From assembly GCA_900316525.1 (NCBI GenBank), contig ONDF01000015.1:1-64000 (forward strand): a stretch of 64,000 bases of DNA, in the 5' to 3' direction. Every line of letters begins with the position of its first letter. Within the stretch, counting starts at the first letter, position 1. Source of the DNA: an uncultured Bacteroidales bacterium (GTDB taxonomy: Bacteria; Bacteroidota; Bacteroidia; Bacteroidales; UBA932). The translations under genes and the position numbers were made by a program. Shown piece by piece: positions 50,438-58,499 of the stretch. The notes under the pieces were generated by a model. That model was not told the DNA's origin and searched no databases. It saw only the letters and a list, made by a program, of their open reading frames with translations.

Positions 50438-51046
50438 TTATCTGTGTCTGAGCGCCAGCTCCCGCTCGATGTCCTCGACGGTGCAGCCCATCGATTCCAG
50501 CAGGACCAGCAGGTGATAGGCGAGGTCGGAGGTCTCGTAGATGAAGCGATCGCGGTTGCCGTCGACGGCCTCGATGACCATTTCCGTGGCCTCTTCGCCC
50601 ACTTTCTTGGCGATGGCCTTGGGGCCCTTGATGAAGAGTTTCGTCGTATAGGAGCCGTCCGGCATCTGCGCGTGGCGGCCATGGATGAGCTTCGAGAGGG
50701 AGCGGATGAAGCCCTCGTCCTCCGGCGTGTCGAAGCAGGCCGTCGTGCCGCGGTGGCAGGTCGGGCCGGCCGGATCGGCTTGGATGAGGAGCGTGTCGCC
50801 GTCGCAGTCGATGAACATCTTCTTGACGGTCAGGAAGTTGCCGCTGGTTTCTCCCTTGGTCCACAGCCGCTGCTTGGAACGGGAGAAGAACGTGACGCGC
50901 CCTTCCTCGACGGTCTTGTCGAAGGCGGCGCGGTCCATATAGCCGAGCATCAGGACCTTGAGCGTGGTGGCGTCCTGGATGATGACGGGGAGGAGTCCGT
51001 CCCCGGTCTTGCTGAGGTTGAAATCGTCGAAAGTCATGACTGTCAA
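50438..51046 (-). CDS. hisIE: Bifunctional phosphoribosyl-AMP cyclohydrolase / phosphoribosyl-ATP pyrophosphatase
   Basis: A 202-residue fusion for steps 2 and 3 of histidine synthesis. The N-terminal HisI domain (about 1-110) contains SRSKQRLWTKGETSGN, DCDGDTLL and the CHRGTTACF metal-binding region. The C-terminal HisE domain (about 110-202) contains YTTKLFIKG, KKVGEEATEMVIEA and DLAYHLLVLL. It lies 4 nt downstream of hisF. ATGs at 51046 and 51037 are both possible starts. Confidence 0.95.
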   Translation of the reverse strand: MTVMTFDDFNLSKTGDGLLPVIIQDATTLKVLMLGYMDRAAFDKTVEEGRVTFFSRSKQRLWTKGETSGNFLTVKKMFIDCDGDTLLIQADPAGPTCHRGTTACFDTPEDEGFIRSLSKLIHGRHAQMPDGSYTTKLFIKGPKAIAKKVGEEATEMVIEAVDGNRDRFIYETSDLAYHLLVLLESMGCTVEDIERELALRHR

Positions 51047-51050
51047 TCTT

Positions 51051-51809
51051 TTATAAGCGAACGGGAATGCCGGCTTCGGCGAGCTGGCGCTTGACTTCCG
51101 CCACGGTGTACTGCCCGTAGTGGAAGATGCTGGCGGCGAGGGCCGCGTCGGCCTTGCCCTCGGTGAGGACGGCGGCGATGTCCGCGACGCTGCCGGCGCC
51201 GCCCGACGCGATGACGGGTATGGCCAGGGAGTCGGACAGGGCGGCGTAAACGTCGCAGGGATAGCCGTTCCGGGTGCCGTCGTGGTCCATGGACGTGAAC
51301 AGGATCTCGCCCGCGCCGCGCTCCTCGGCCTCCTTGGCCCAGGAGAAGAGTTCCTTGTCGGAAGTACGGCTTCCGCCGTGCGTTGTCGCGTGCCAGAGGC
51401 CGTCCGGGCACGATTTCGCGTCGATCGCCACCACGACGAACTGCCGGCCGTACTTGGCCGCGATCTCGCCGATGAGCTCCGGCCGGGCGATGGCGGCGCT
51501 GTTCAGGGTGATCTTGTCGGCCCCGGCGTCCAGCAGGCGCGACGCGTCGTCCAGGCTCCGGATGCCGCCGCCCACGGTGAAGGGGATGTTGACAGCCTCT
51601 CCGACCCGGGCAACCAGTTCCGCGAAGGTCTTCCGGCCTTCCAGCGTGGCGCTGATGTCCAGGTACACGAGTTCGTCGGCCCCTTCCAGGGCATAGCGGC
51701 GGCCGAGTTCCACGGCATCGCCCACGTCCTGCAGGCCCAGGAAGTTGATGCCTTTCACCACGCGCCCGTCCTTGACGTCCAGGCAGGGGATTATCCGTTT
51801 TGCAAGCAT
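51051..51809 (-). CDS. hisF: Imidazole glycerol phosphate synthase, cyclase subunit
   Basis: A 252-residue TIM barrel that, with HisH, converts PRFAR to imidazole glycerol phosphate and AICAR. It has the catalytic Asp in CLDVKDGRVVKG near the N-terminus and the second Asp region in ILFTSMDHDGTRNGY, with phosphate-binding glycines in VGGGIRS and ASGGAGS. The start at 51809 (MLAKRIIPCLDV) overlaps the 3' end of hisA by 19 nt. Confidence 0.95.
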   Translation of the reverse strand: MLAKRIIPCLDVKDGRVVKGINFLGLQDVGDAVELGRRYALEGADELVYLDISATLEGRKTFAELVARVGEAVNIPFTVGGGIRSLDDASRLLDAGADKITLNSAAIARPELIGEIAAKYGRQFVVVAIDAKSCPDGLWHATTHGGSRTSDKELFSWAKEAEERGAGEILFTSMDHDGTRNGYPCDVYAALSDSLAIPVIASGGAGSVADIAAVLTEGKADAALAASIFHYGQYTVAEVKRQLAEAGIPVRL

Positions 51810-52516
51810 GTCGCTAAGTCTTTGAGCGTGATACGGTTCTCGTAGATGGCCTTGCCCACGATGATGCCGGGCAGGCCCATTTCGTCCGCACGGCGCACGT
51901 CGTCCAGGGACGACACGCCGCCGCTGACGATCGTCGTCAGGTCCGGAAACCGCTCCTGCAACCCCTTGTAAAGGTCGAAGGACGGCCCCTGCAGCATTCC
52001 GTCGCGGGAAATGTCCGTGACGATGGCGCGCTTCAGGCCGGCCGGCAGGAACGTCTCGATGAGATCGTCCAGGCCGATGCCGCTGTCCTCGAGCCAGCCG
52101 CTCACGGCGACCTTTCCGTCGCGGACGTCGGCCCCGAGGATGACCCGGGCGCCCCAGCGCTCCAGCCAGGCCGTCATCCGCGCGGGCTCCTTCGCTGCGA
52201 TGCTGCCGATGATGGCCTCGTCGGCGCCCGCATTCCAGACGGAAGCGAGCGCCTCGTCGTCCTTGATGCCGCCGCCCCATTCGAGCGTCAGGAGGCCCAG
52301 GGAGGCGATTTCCTCCAGGGTGCGTAGGTTTTTCGGCTTAGAGGCCTTGGCGCCTTCCAGGTCCACGAGGTGCAGCCGACGGACGCCGCAATCGGCATAG
52401 GCCCGGGCCCATTCGGCCGGGTCGCCGCCGTAATCTTTCTGGGTCGCATAGTCTCCCTGGGAGAGCCGCGTGCATTTGCCGCCGATGATGTCGATGGCCG
52501 GAATGATCTCGATCAT
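51791..52516 (-). CDS. hisA: ProFAR isomerase
   Basis: A 241-residue half-barrel-duplicated TIM barrel that isomerises ProFAR to PRFAR. It has the N-terminal catalytic Asp in IPAIDIIGGKCTRLSQGD and the second catalytic Asp in VTDISRDGMLQGP, plus phosphate-binding WGGGIKD and VSGGVSS. It overlaps hisH upstream by 4 nt and hisF downstream by 19 nt. Confidence 0.95.
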   Translation of the reverse strand: MIEIIPAIDIIGGKCTRLSQGDYATQKDYGGDPAEWARAYADCGVRRLHLVDLEGAKASKPKNLRTLEEIASLGLLTLEWGGGIKDDEALASVWNAGADEAIIGSIAAKEPARMTAWLERWGARVILGADVRDGKVAVSGWLEDSGIGLDDLIETFLPAGLKRAIVTDISRDGMLQGPSFDLYKGLQERFPDLTTIVSGGVSSLDDVRRADEMGLPGIIVGKAIYENRITLKDLATCLQNG

Positions 52517-53103
52517 ATCGCCAGGAAGTTTTTGAGGATCTGTTCGCCCACGGAGCCGCTCTTTTCCGGATGGAACTGCGTTCCGTAGAAGTTCTCGTAG
52601 CGCAGCGCGGCGCTGAACATCACGCCCGCATACTTGCAGGTCGCAACCGTATCCGGGCACAGGCCGGCGTAGTAGGAATGGACAAAGTACACGTACGCGC
52701 CCGACTTCATATCCTTGAACAGCTTGCCTTCCAGGTTCCCGAGGTCGTTCCAGCCCATGTGCGGGACCTTGCAGCCGGGGGCGGGGGAGAAACGGCGAAC
52801 GTGGGCGTCGAAAACGCCCAGGCAGGGCTTTCCGGGGGCTTCTTCGCTGTCCCGGCACAGCACCTGCATGCCCACGCAGATGCCCAGCACGGGCTGGCGC
52901 AGGGAGCGGATGACGGCCGGCAGCCCGCGCTCCACGAGGTTGTCCATCGCGAGGCCGGCGTGGCCCACGCCCGGCAGGATGACCTTGTCCGCCTGGCGGA
53001 TGGTATCCGGATCGGCCGTCACGCAGTAAGTCGCGCCCAGCCGGTCCAGGGCGTTCTCCAGCGACCGGAGATTGCCCATGTCATAGTCGATGATGGCGAT
53101 CAT
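52513..53103 (-). CDS. hisH: Imidazole glycerol phosphate synthase, glutaminase subunit
   Basis: A 196-residue class I glutamine amidotransferase that supplies ammonia to HisF. The nucleophile is Cys76 in GICVGMQ. The His/Glu pair lies in YGTQFHPEKSG near the C-terminus, and the oxyanion region in LPGVGH. The start at 53103 overlaps hisB by 4 nt. Confidence 0.95.
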   Translation of the reverse strand: MIAIIDYDMGNLRSLENALDRLGATYCVTADPDTIRQADKVILPGVGHAGLAMDNLVERGLPAVIRSLRQPVLGICVGMQVLCRDSEEAPGKPCLGVFDAHVRRFSPAPGCKVPHMGWNDLGNLEGKLFKDMKSGAYVYFVHSYYAGLCPDTVATCKYAGVMFSAALRYENFYGTQFHPEKSGSVGEQILKNFLAI

Positions 53104-54167
53104 AGCGTGCCTTTGGATGAGGGGAGGGCGCCGTCGAATACATTGCGCCGGACGGCTTGGCGCAGGGCCCTGGCGAAGGCCTTGAAAACGGACTCGGCGA
53201 GGTGGTGGTTGTTCTCGCCTTCGGCTTCCACGCGAAGGTTGCAGCGGGCGGCCGTGCACAGCGACTTGAAGAAGTGCGGGAACATTTCCGTGGGGGTGTC
53301 GCCCACGTATTCGCGGGTGAAATTAACTTTCCATACGAAATCTGACCTTCCTCCGAAGTCAATGAGTACCATCGCTTTGCATTCGTCCATCGGAAGTACG
53401 AATCCATATCGCTCGATGCCGCGCTTGTCGCCCAGGGCCTGGCCGATGGCCTCGCCCAGGACGATGCCCACGTCTTCCATCGTGTGGTGCTCGTCCACCT
53501 CCAGGTCGCCCTGGCAGGAGACCGCGAGGCTCACGCCGCCGTGGTGCGGAATCTGCTCCAACATGTGGTCGAAAAAGTGCAGGCCGGTGCTGATTCCGGA
53601 GGGGCCTTTCCCGTCCAGGTCCAGCGTCAGGGTGATGTCCGTCTCGCGGGTTTTCCGGGCGATGGTCACCTGGCGGGAGCTGCTCCGGACGGCCTCGGCG
53701 ATCTCCGCCCAGGTCATCGGCCCGACTTGCAGCGCCTTGGCGCCGAGGTTCTCGGCCAGCTTGACGTCCGTCTCCCGGTCGCCGATCACGAAGCTCGCGG
53801 CGAGGTCGTAGGAACCGTCCATATAGGCCCCGAGCATCCCCGTCCCGGGCTTCCGGGTGGGGGCGTTCTCGTGCGGGAAGGTCTTGTCGATCAAAATGTT
53901 GTCGAAGACGATGCCTTCGCCCTTCAAGGTGTTCAGCATCAGGTTTTGGCAGGGCCAGAAGGTCTCTTCCGGGAAGGAAGGGGTGCCCAGCCCGTCCTGA
54001 TTGGAGACGAGGACGAGCTCGTACCCAAGCCCGGTCAGGGCCTTCAGGCCGGAGATTGCGCCGGAAACGAAGGCGAACTTGTCCAGGGCGTCGATCTGCT
54101 CGTCGGCGGGCTCCACGAGGATGGTGCCGTCCCGGTCGATGAAGAGGGCTTTTTTCAGGTCGCTCAT
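53100..54167 (-). CDS. hisB: Bifunctional histidinol-phosphatase / IGP dehydratase
   Basis: A 355-residue fusion. The N-terminal HAD phosphatase (about 1-165) has the nucleophile motif FIDRDGT, and KPGTGML. The C-terminal IGP dehydratase (about 165-355) has the two metal-binding motifs HFFDHMLEQIPHHGG and DEHHTMEDVG, and ENNHHLAES. It catalyses two non-consecutive steps of histidine synthesis. It overlaps hisC and hisH by 4 nt each. Confidence 0.95.
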   Translation of the reverse strand: MSDLKKALFIDRDGTILVEPADEQIDALDKFAFVSGAISGLKALTGLGYELVLVSNQDGLGTPSFPEETFWPCQNLMLNTLKGEGIVFDNILIDKTFPHENAPTRKPGTGMLGAYMDGSYDLAASFVIGDRETDVKLAENLGAKALQVGPMTWAEIAEAVRSSSRQVTIARKTRETDITLTLDLDGKGPSGISTGLHFFDHMLEQIPHHGGVSLAVSCQGDLEVDEHHTMEDVGIVLGEAIGQALGDKRGIERYGFVLPMDECKAMVLIDFGGRSDFVWKVNFTREYVGDTPTEMFPHFFKSLCTAARCNLRVEAEGENNHHLAESVFKAFARALRQAVRRNVFDGALPSSKGTL

Positions 54168-55195
54168 ACGGTATAGCTGGCTAAAGCGTTCAACAGGGAT
54201 TCGTTCTCGGCGGGCAGGCCGACGGTCAGGCGGAGGCAGCCCGCGCAGCCGGGCACCCGCGTCCGGTTCCGGACGATGATGCCCTTGCCCAGGAGATAAT
54301 CATAGAGGGCATTGGCGTCGTCCACCCGGACCAGGATGAAGTTCGCGTCGCTGGGAAACACCTGCTGCACAAAAGAGAAGCAGGGAAGGATGGAAGCTAA
54401 TCTTTTCCTTTCATTAACAATCGTATTCACTTCATCATCAATGGATTTGTCCAAGAATTGAAAAGCCTTCTCCATCGCCGCCCGGCTCAGGTTGTAGGGG
54501 TACTTGACCATCGACATCAGGCGGATGACCTCCTCGCTGGAGATGGCGAGGCCGATCCGCAGGCCGGCCATCGCCCGGGCCTTGGACAGGGTCTGGAGGA
54601 CGATGAGATTGTCCCGGACCGTCGCCTCTTTTGCGAGGCTTCCTTTCTCCGAGAAATCCGCATAGGCCTCGTCCACCACGACGACACCCGGGAAACGGTC
54701 GCAGATGTCCAGCAGCTGCTTCAGCTCGAAGGCGTTGCCGGAAGGGTTGTTCGGCGAGCACAGGAAGATGACCTTGGTACGTCCGTTGCAGGCGCCGAGG
54801 AGTTCCTCGCTGTCCAGGTTGAAATCCGCGTCCAGCCGGACGCTCCGGACCTCGACATCGTTGATGGCCGCCGCCACGCCGTACATGCCGTAGCTGGGCG
54901 CCATGATGACGGCGTTGTCCTTTCCGGGCTCGCAGAAGATCCTGAATACCAGGTCGATGGCTTCGTCGCTGCCGTTCCCGAGGAAGAGGTTCTTCACGGG
55001 GATGCCCTTGATGCCGCCGATGCGGGCCTTGAGCTCCGCCTGGTGCGGGTCCGGGTAGCGGTTGTAGCCGTTTTCATAGGGGCTCTCGTTGGCGTCGAGG
55101 AAGATGCCGATGGGGCCGTCGTATTCGTCCCGTGCCGTCGAGTACGGGGTCAGGGCCGCGATGTTGGGCCTGACAAGGGGAGTGATCCGGCTCAT
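54164..55195 (-). CDS. hisC: Histidinol-phosphate aminotransferase
   Basis: A 343-residue fold-I PLP aminotransferase. It has the N-terminal FLDANESPYENGYNRYPDPH, LGNGSDEAIDL, CSPNNPSGN, VDEAYADF and the PLP-lysine motif TLSKARAMAGLRIG. It transaminates imidazole acetol phosphate with glutamate. It overlaps hisD and hisB by 4 nt. Confidence 0.95.
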   Translation of the reverse strand: MSRITPLVRPNIAALTPYSTARDEYDGPIGIFLDANESPYENGYNRYPDPHQAELKARIGGIKGIPVKNLFLGNGSDEAIDLVFRIFCEPGKDNAVIMAPSYGMYGVAAAINDVEVRSVRLDADFNLDSEELLGACNGRTKVIFLCSPNNPSGNAFELKQLLDICDRFPGVVVVDEAYADFSEKGSLAKEATVRDNLIVLQTLSKARAMAGLRIGLAISSEEVIRLMSMVKYPYNLSRAAMEKAFQFLDKSIDDEVNTIVNERKRLASILPCFSFVQQVFPSDANFILVRVDDANALYDYLLGKGIIVRNRTRVPGCAGCLRLTVGLPAENESLLNALASYTV

Positions 55196-56469
55196 TTTCC
55201 TTCGATTCTGAGGGTGACGGCGCGCGCGTGGGCGTCCAGCCCTTCGGCTTGCGCCATGTTGACGATGGTAGGGGCGAGGGATTCCAGCCCTTCGCGGGTG
55301 AGTTCCTGCAGGGTCATCTTCCGCATGAAGCTGTCCATGTTGACCCCGCTGCAGGAGAGGGCCCAGCCGCTGGTGGGCAGGGTGTGGTTCGTGCCGGAGG
55401 CATAGTCGCCGGCGCTCTCGGGGCTCCAGGGACCGACGAAGACGCTGCCCGCGGCCGTGATCTTATCGGCCACTTCCGCCGCGTTCTTCCAGGTGATGAT
55501 CAGGTGCTCCGGGGCATAGGCCTCGGCGAAGTCGATGACGTCTTGAAGGCTCGGGAAAACGATGGCGTAGCTGTGAGCCAGGGAGCCTTCGACCTGCTCG
55601 TTACGAGGAAGCTGTTTCTTTTGATTCTCAACTTCTTGCAGTACCTTATCGGCATAATCCCTTTCGGTGGTGACGAGCACCGCCGTGCTGTCTTTTCCGT
55701 GCTCCGCCTGGGAGAGGAGGTCGGCCGCCGCGAAGGCGGCGGGGGCGCTTCCGTCGGCCAGGACCATCACCTCCGACGGGCCGGCCGGCATGTCGATGGC
55801 GGTGTTCCGGCCGCTGACGATCTGCTTCGCGAGGGTGACCCACGGATTGCCCGGACCGAAGATCTTGTCCACCTTGGGGACGGTCTCCGTGCCGTAGGCC
55901 ATCGCGGCCACGGCCTGGGCGCCGCCGACGCGGAAGATCCGCGTCACGCCGCACTCCCGCGCCGCGAACAGCACCTCCGGGGCGACGGAACCGTCTTTCC
56001 GGCAGGGCGTGCACAGGATGCGGTCGCGGCAGCCGGCCAGGGCGGCCGGAACGGCGAGCATCAGCACGGTGGAGAACAGCGGAGCGCTGCCGCCGGGGAT
56101 GTACAGGCCCACGCGGCGGATCGGGACCGGCCGCTGGATGCAGACCACGCCCGGCGCCGTCTCCACGCGGATCTCGCGGGGAAGCTGCGCGCGGTGGAAC
56201 GCCTCGACGTTCCGCTTCGCGGCACGGATGGCTTCCTGCACCGCTTCCGATACCTTCGTGCAAGCAGCATCTATCTCGGATTCAGTCACTTCCAGGGGCG
56301 CATCGACCTTGTCGATCTCCCGCATCAGCCGCTGCAGGGCGGCGTCGCCTTCGGTTTCCACGGCGTGGAGGATGGCTTCCACCCGCGGGCGGATGCCTTC
56401 GTAATCGACGCCTTGCCGCCGGGTCAGGGTCTCCCACGCCGACCGGGCCGGATTCTCGATGATTCTCAT
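55192..56469 (-). CDS. hisD: Histidinol dehydrogenase
   Basis: A 425-residue zinc enzyme that oxidises L-histidinol to L-histidine in two NAD-dependent steps. It contains VGLYIPGGSAPLFSTVLM, GGAQAVAAMAYGT, the GPGNPWV loop, MPAGPSEVMVLAD, the zinc-ligand region LLSQAEHGKDS and GTNHTLPTSGWA near the C-terminus. The start at 56469 overlaps hisG by 4 nt; the longer upstream reading is hisG in another frame. Confidence 0.95.
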   Translation of the reverse strand: MRIIENPARSAWETLTRRQGVDYEGIRPRVEAILHAVETEGDAALQRLMREIDKVDAPLEVTESEIDAACTKVSEAVQEAIRAAKRNVEAFHRAQLPREIRVETAPGVVCIQRPVPIRRVGLYIPGGSAPLFSTVLMLAVPAALAGCRDRILCTPCRKDGSVAPEVLFAARECGVTRIFRVGGAQAVAAMAYGTETVPKVDKIFGPGNPWVTLAKQIVSGRNTAIDMPAGPSEVMVLADGSAPAAFAAADLLSQAEHGKDSTAVLVTTERDYADKVLQEVENQKKQLPRNEQVEGSLAHSYAIVFPSLQDVIDFAEAYAPEHLIITWKNAAEVADKITAAGSVFVGPWSPESAGDYASGTNHTLPTSGWALSCSGVNMDSFMRKMTLQELTREGLESLAPTIVNMAQAEGLDAHARAVTLRIEGK

Positions 56470-57317
56470 AGGATGATCTTGTCTACGTCCATCACCAGGA
56501 TGCCCTCGGCGCCGATGGCCTTGAGCTGGCGGACTCTCGTCCACAGGTCGGCGGCGTCGATGACCGAGTGCAGGGAGCACCAGTCGGGGGACGCCAGCGG
56601 CATCACGGTCGGGCTCCGCATCGCCGGCAGGATCTTGATGGCCTCGTCCAGGGAAGCGCGGGGGATGTTCATCAGCAGGTATTTCTTGCCGCGGCTCACC
56701 GTCTCGGACTCGATGCGGAACATCAGGTCGTCGATGACCGCCTGCTCTTCGGGACAACGCTCCTTGTTCGCGATGAGCACCGCCTCGGATTCGAAGACGG
56801 TCTCCACTTCCTTCAAGCCATTGGCAATCAGGGTGCTGCCGGAGGAGACGATGTCGAAGATGGCGTCGGCGATGCCCACGGCCGGGGCGATTTCCACCGA
56901 GCCCGTGATGACCTCCACCTTGGCGTCGATGCCCCGGCTGATCAGGTACTTGTTCAGGATGTTGGGGTAGGAGGTGGCGATCCGGCGGCCGGAGAACCAC
57001 TCGATGCCGGCATACTCCTCCGCCTTGGGGATGGCGAGGCTCAGCCGGCAGGCGCCGAAGCCAAGGCGGGCGATGACGTCCACGTCTGCGCCCCGCTCCT
57101 CGACCTCGTTCAGGCCCACGATGCCCAGCGTGGCCGTTCCCCCGGCGACGACGTGGGGAATGTCGTCGTCCCGGAGATACAGGGCTTCGATGGGGAAGGT
57201 CTGCGACTTGGAAACCAGCTTGCGCTTGGGCGCGTCGACTTCGATGCCGATGCTTTGCAGGAGGGAGAGGCTCTCTTCGTTGAGCCGGCCCTTGGATTGG
57301 ATGGCGATTCTGAGCAT
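56466..57317 (-). CDS. hisG: ATP phosphoribosyltransferase, long form
   Basis: A 283-residue HisG, the committed step of histidine synthesis. Two periplasmic-binding-like lobes carry RIAIQSKGRLNEES near the N-terminus and the PRPP loop DAIFDIVSSGSTLIANGL. The last 75 residues are the ACT-like domain of the long form, which mediates histidine feedback and does not need HisZ. It is the first structural gene of the his operon, behind a leader-peptide attenuator. Confidence 0.95.
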   Translation of the reverse strand: MLRIAIQSKGRLNEESLSLLQSIGIEVDAPKRKLVSKSQTFPIEALYLRDDDIPHVVAGGTATLGIVGLNEVEERGADVDVIARLGFGACRLSLAIPKAEEYAGIEWFSGRRIATSYPNILNKYLISRGIDAKVEVITGSVEIAPAVGIADAIFDIVSSGSTLIANGLKEVETVFESEAVLIANKERCPEEQAVIDDLMFRIESETVSRGKKYLLMNIPRASLDEAIKILPAMRSPTVMPLASPDWCSLHSVIDAADLWTRVRQLKAIGAEGILVMDVDKIIL

Positions 57318-57342
57318 GTCTATCTGTTTTTCGTTCTCTTCT

Positions 57343-57372
57343 TAAAATAAAAAAGCCCGCCTTGGGGTGGGC
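57343..57372 (-). terminator. Attenuator terminator of the his operon
   Basis: On the minus strand GCCCACC-CCAA-GGCGGGC (7-bp stem with one A-C mismatch) is followed by TTTTTTATTTT. It sits between the histidine leader peptide and hisG, as expected for transcription attenuation. Confidence 0.85.
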
Positions 57373-57420
57373 AGGTCTTCATCGGTCATTCCGCTTGCAC
57401 GCATACAACAAAGTTCCGCC

Positions 57421-57474
57421 TTAATCTCTGGAGACCGGGTGATGATGGAGCTTGCTGATGTCGTTGCGGTTCAT
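57421..57474 (-). CDS. hisL: Histidine operon leader peptide
   Basis: A 17-residue ORF on the minus strand (MNRNDISKLHHHPVSRD) with three consecutive His codons (CAT CAT CAC). It begins 8 nt after a canonical -7 box and is followed about 50 nt later by a terminator before hisG. When charged tRNA-His is scarce, a ribosome stalled at the His codons should favour an antiterminator and let hisG be transcribed. The layout is the classic one. The exact antiterminator pairing is not worked out here. Confidence 0.88.
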   Translation of the reverse strand: MNRNDISKLHHHPVSRD

Positions 57475-57481
57475 ACTGTTG

Positions 57482-57512
57482 CAAAGTTAGTCATTTATCC
57501 CGGCAATCCAAA
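57482..57512 (-). promoter_or_regulatory. Promoter of the his operon
   Basis: Minus-strand TTTG (57509-57512), a 19-nt spacer and TAACTTTG (57482-57489) match the Bacteroidota consensus, with transcription starting near 57477, right before the leader peptide. Confidence 0.8.
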
Positions 57513-57584
57513 TGTTTCCGTAAAAATTTTTAATAATTGCTTCCGGACGGAACCGTTGACGGAGCCTCCAATTTCTGCGTGACT

Positions 57585-57601
57585 ATATCGTAATACGATA
57601 T
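57585..57601. promoter_or_regulatory. 17-bp palindrome
   Basis: ATATCGTA and TACGATAT flank a single A, a perfect 8-bp inverted repeat with one central base. It is shaped like a dimeric repressor site in the divergent his/arginase-fold region. Confidence 0.45.
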
Positions 57602-57615
57602 TAACAATTTTGTTA
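57602..57615. promoter_or_regulatory. Second adjacent inverted repeat
   Basis: TAACAA and TTGTTA flank TT, directly next to the preceding palindrome. It may be an operator half-site pair or incidental in AT-rich DNA. Confidence 0.3.
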
Positions 57616-57755
57616 TTGATATAAACAAATATGTTATATTAGTTAATAATAAGTTAGTTAAGTGTGAAAAGTGCCCCAGGAACGCAAAAACAACATTTTC
57701 CCGTATTTCCGGGGTAATTTGGCGTAAATCGAAAGGAAAATCAAGATAATTGTCT

Positions 57756-57763
57756 TATCTTTG
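57756..57763 (+). promoter_or_regulatory. -7 element of the arginase-fold gene
   Basis: TATCTTTG ends 4 nt before the ATG at 57768, predicting that transcription starts at the start codon (leaderless). Confidence 0.5.
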
Positions 57764-57767
57764 AAAG

Positions 57768-58499
57768 ATGAAACCGAGCTTGTTGATCGCCGATTTTACG
57801 GGCGTATATGCGGAGGAAGGTTTCCTGCAGAAACTGCGGGAGCGAGGGGTTCCGTACCGGCGGGTCGGGCTGGGTGACATCGAGGGGACGACCTGTTACT
57901 GCGACCCGGACGCGGAGGCGGAAATCAGCCGCCGCCTCGTGCCGGAACCTGGGGAGCGGATGCGGTGGATCGACAGCGGAGACTACCATTATGTCACCAA
58001 GATCCTCGCCGCCCGGGAACAGGCTCCTTTCACCCTGGTCCTCGTGGACAACCATCCTGACGACCAGGCGCCGGCTTTCGGCGGCGTGCTCAGCTGCGGG
58101 AGCTGGGTGCGGGACCTCCGGGAAGCGAGCCCGATGCTGGAGGAGGTCTGGACCCTGGGTCCCGACCATCGGATCCGGAACGCTTCCGGAACGGTGGACC
58201 GGGCGTTGGAAGCGGGGATTGACGACCTGTTGGAAGCGGTGGGAGGAAAGCGCGTCTACCTGTCCATCGACAAGGATGTCCTGGGGCGGGAATGTTCCCG
58301 GACGGACTGGAGCCAGGGGACGTACAGCCCGGCGCAGCTGAAAGGCTGGCTGGACGGCCTGCTGAAGCAGGATATCGTGGCGGTGGATGTATGCGGCGAG
58401 CTGTCTCCCGAGAAGGGGGCGACGCCGGAGGACCTTCGGGTTAATGGTGAATTGAATGTTGAACTGCAGGAGTTTATCCTGGGTTATTTGAAGAGATGA
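57768..58499 (+). CDS. Arginase-fold (ureohydrolase-like) protein
   Basis: A 243-residue protein with the metal-site pattern of the arginase/deacetylase fold: WIDSGDYHYVTK (about 66-77), LVLVDNHPDDQ (about 91-101), and SIDKDVLGRE in place of the arginase SxDxDxxDP motif. It is shorter than arginase or agmatinase (about 300 residues). A metal-dependent hydrolase role is likely, but the substrate is unknown. It overlaps the SUMF1 lipoprotein gene by 4 nt. Confidence 0.7.
   Translation: MKPSLLIADFTGVYAEEGFLQKLRERGVPYRRVGLGDIEGTTCYCDPDAEAEISRRLVPEPGERMRWIDSGDYHYVTKILAAREQAPFTLVLVDNHPDDQAPAFGGVLSCGSWVRDLREASPMLEEVWTLGPDHRIRNASGTVDRALEAGIDDLLEAVGGKRVYLSIDKDVLGRECSRTDWSQGTYSPAQLKGWLDGLLKQDIVAVDVCGELSPEKGATPEDLRVNGELNVELQEFILGYLKR

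Larger units (their letters stand above)
57513..57755. other. AT-rich divergent intergenic region
   Basis: This stretch between the his promoter and the arginase-fold gene has no supported ORF. It holds two adjacent palindromes (57585-57601 and 57602-57615) and an AT-rich run to about 57660. I see no RNA gene or riboswitch fold. Confidence 0.6.
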
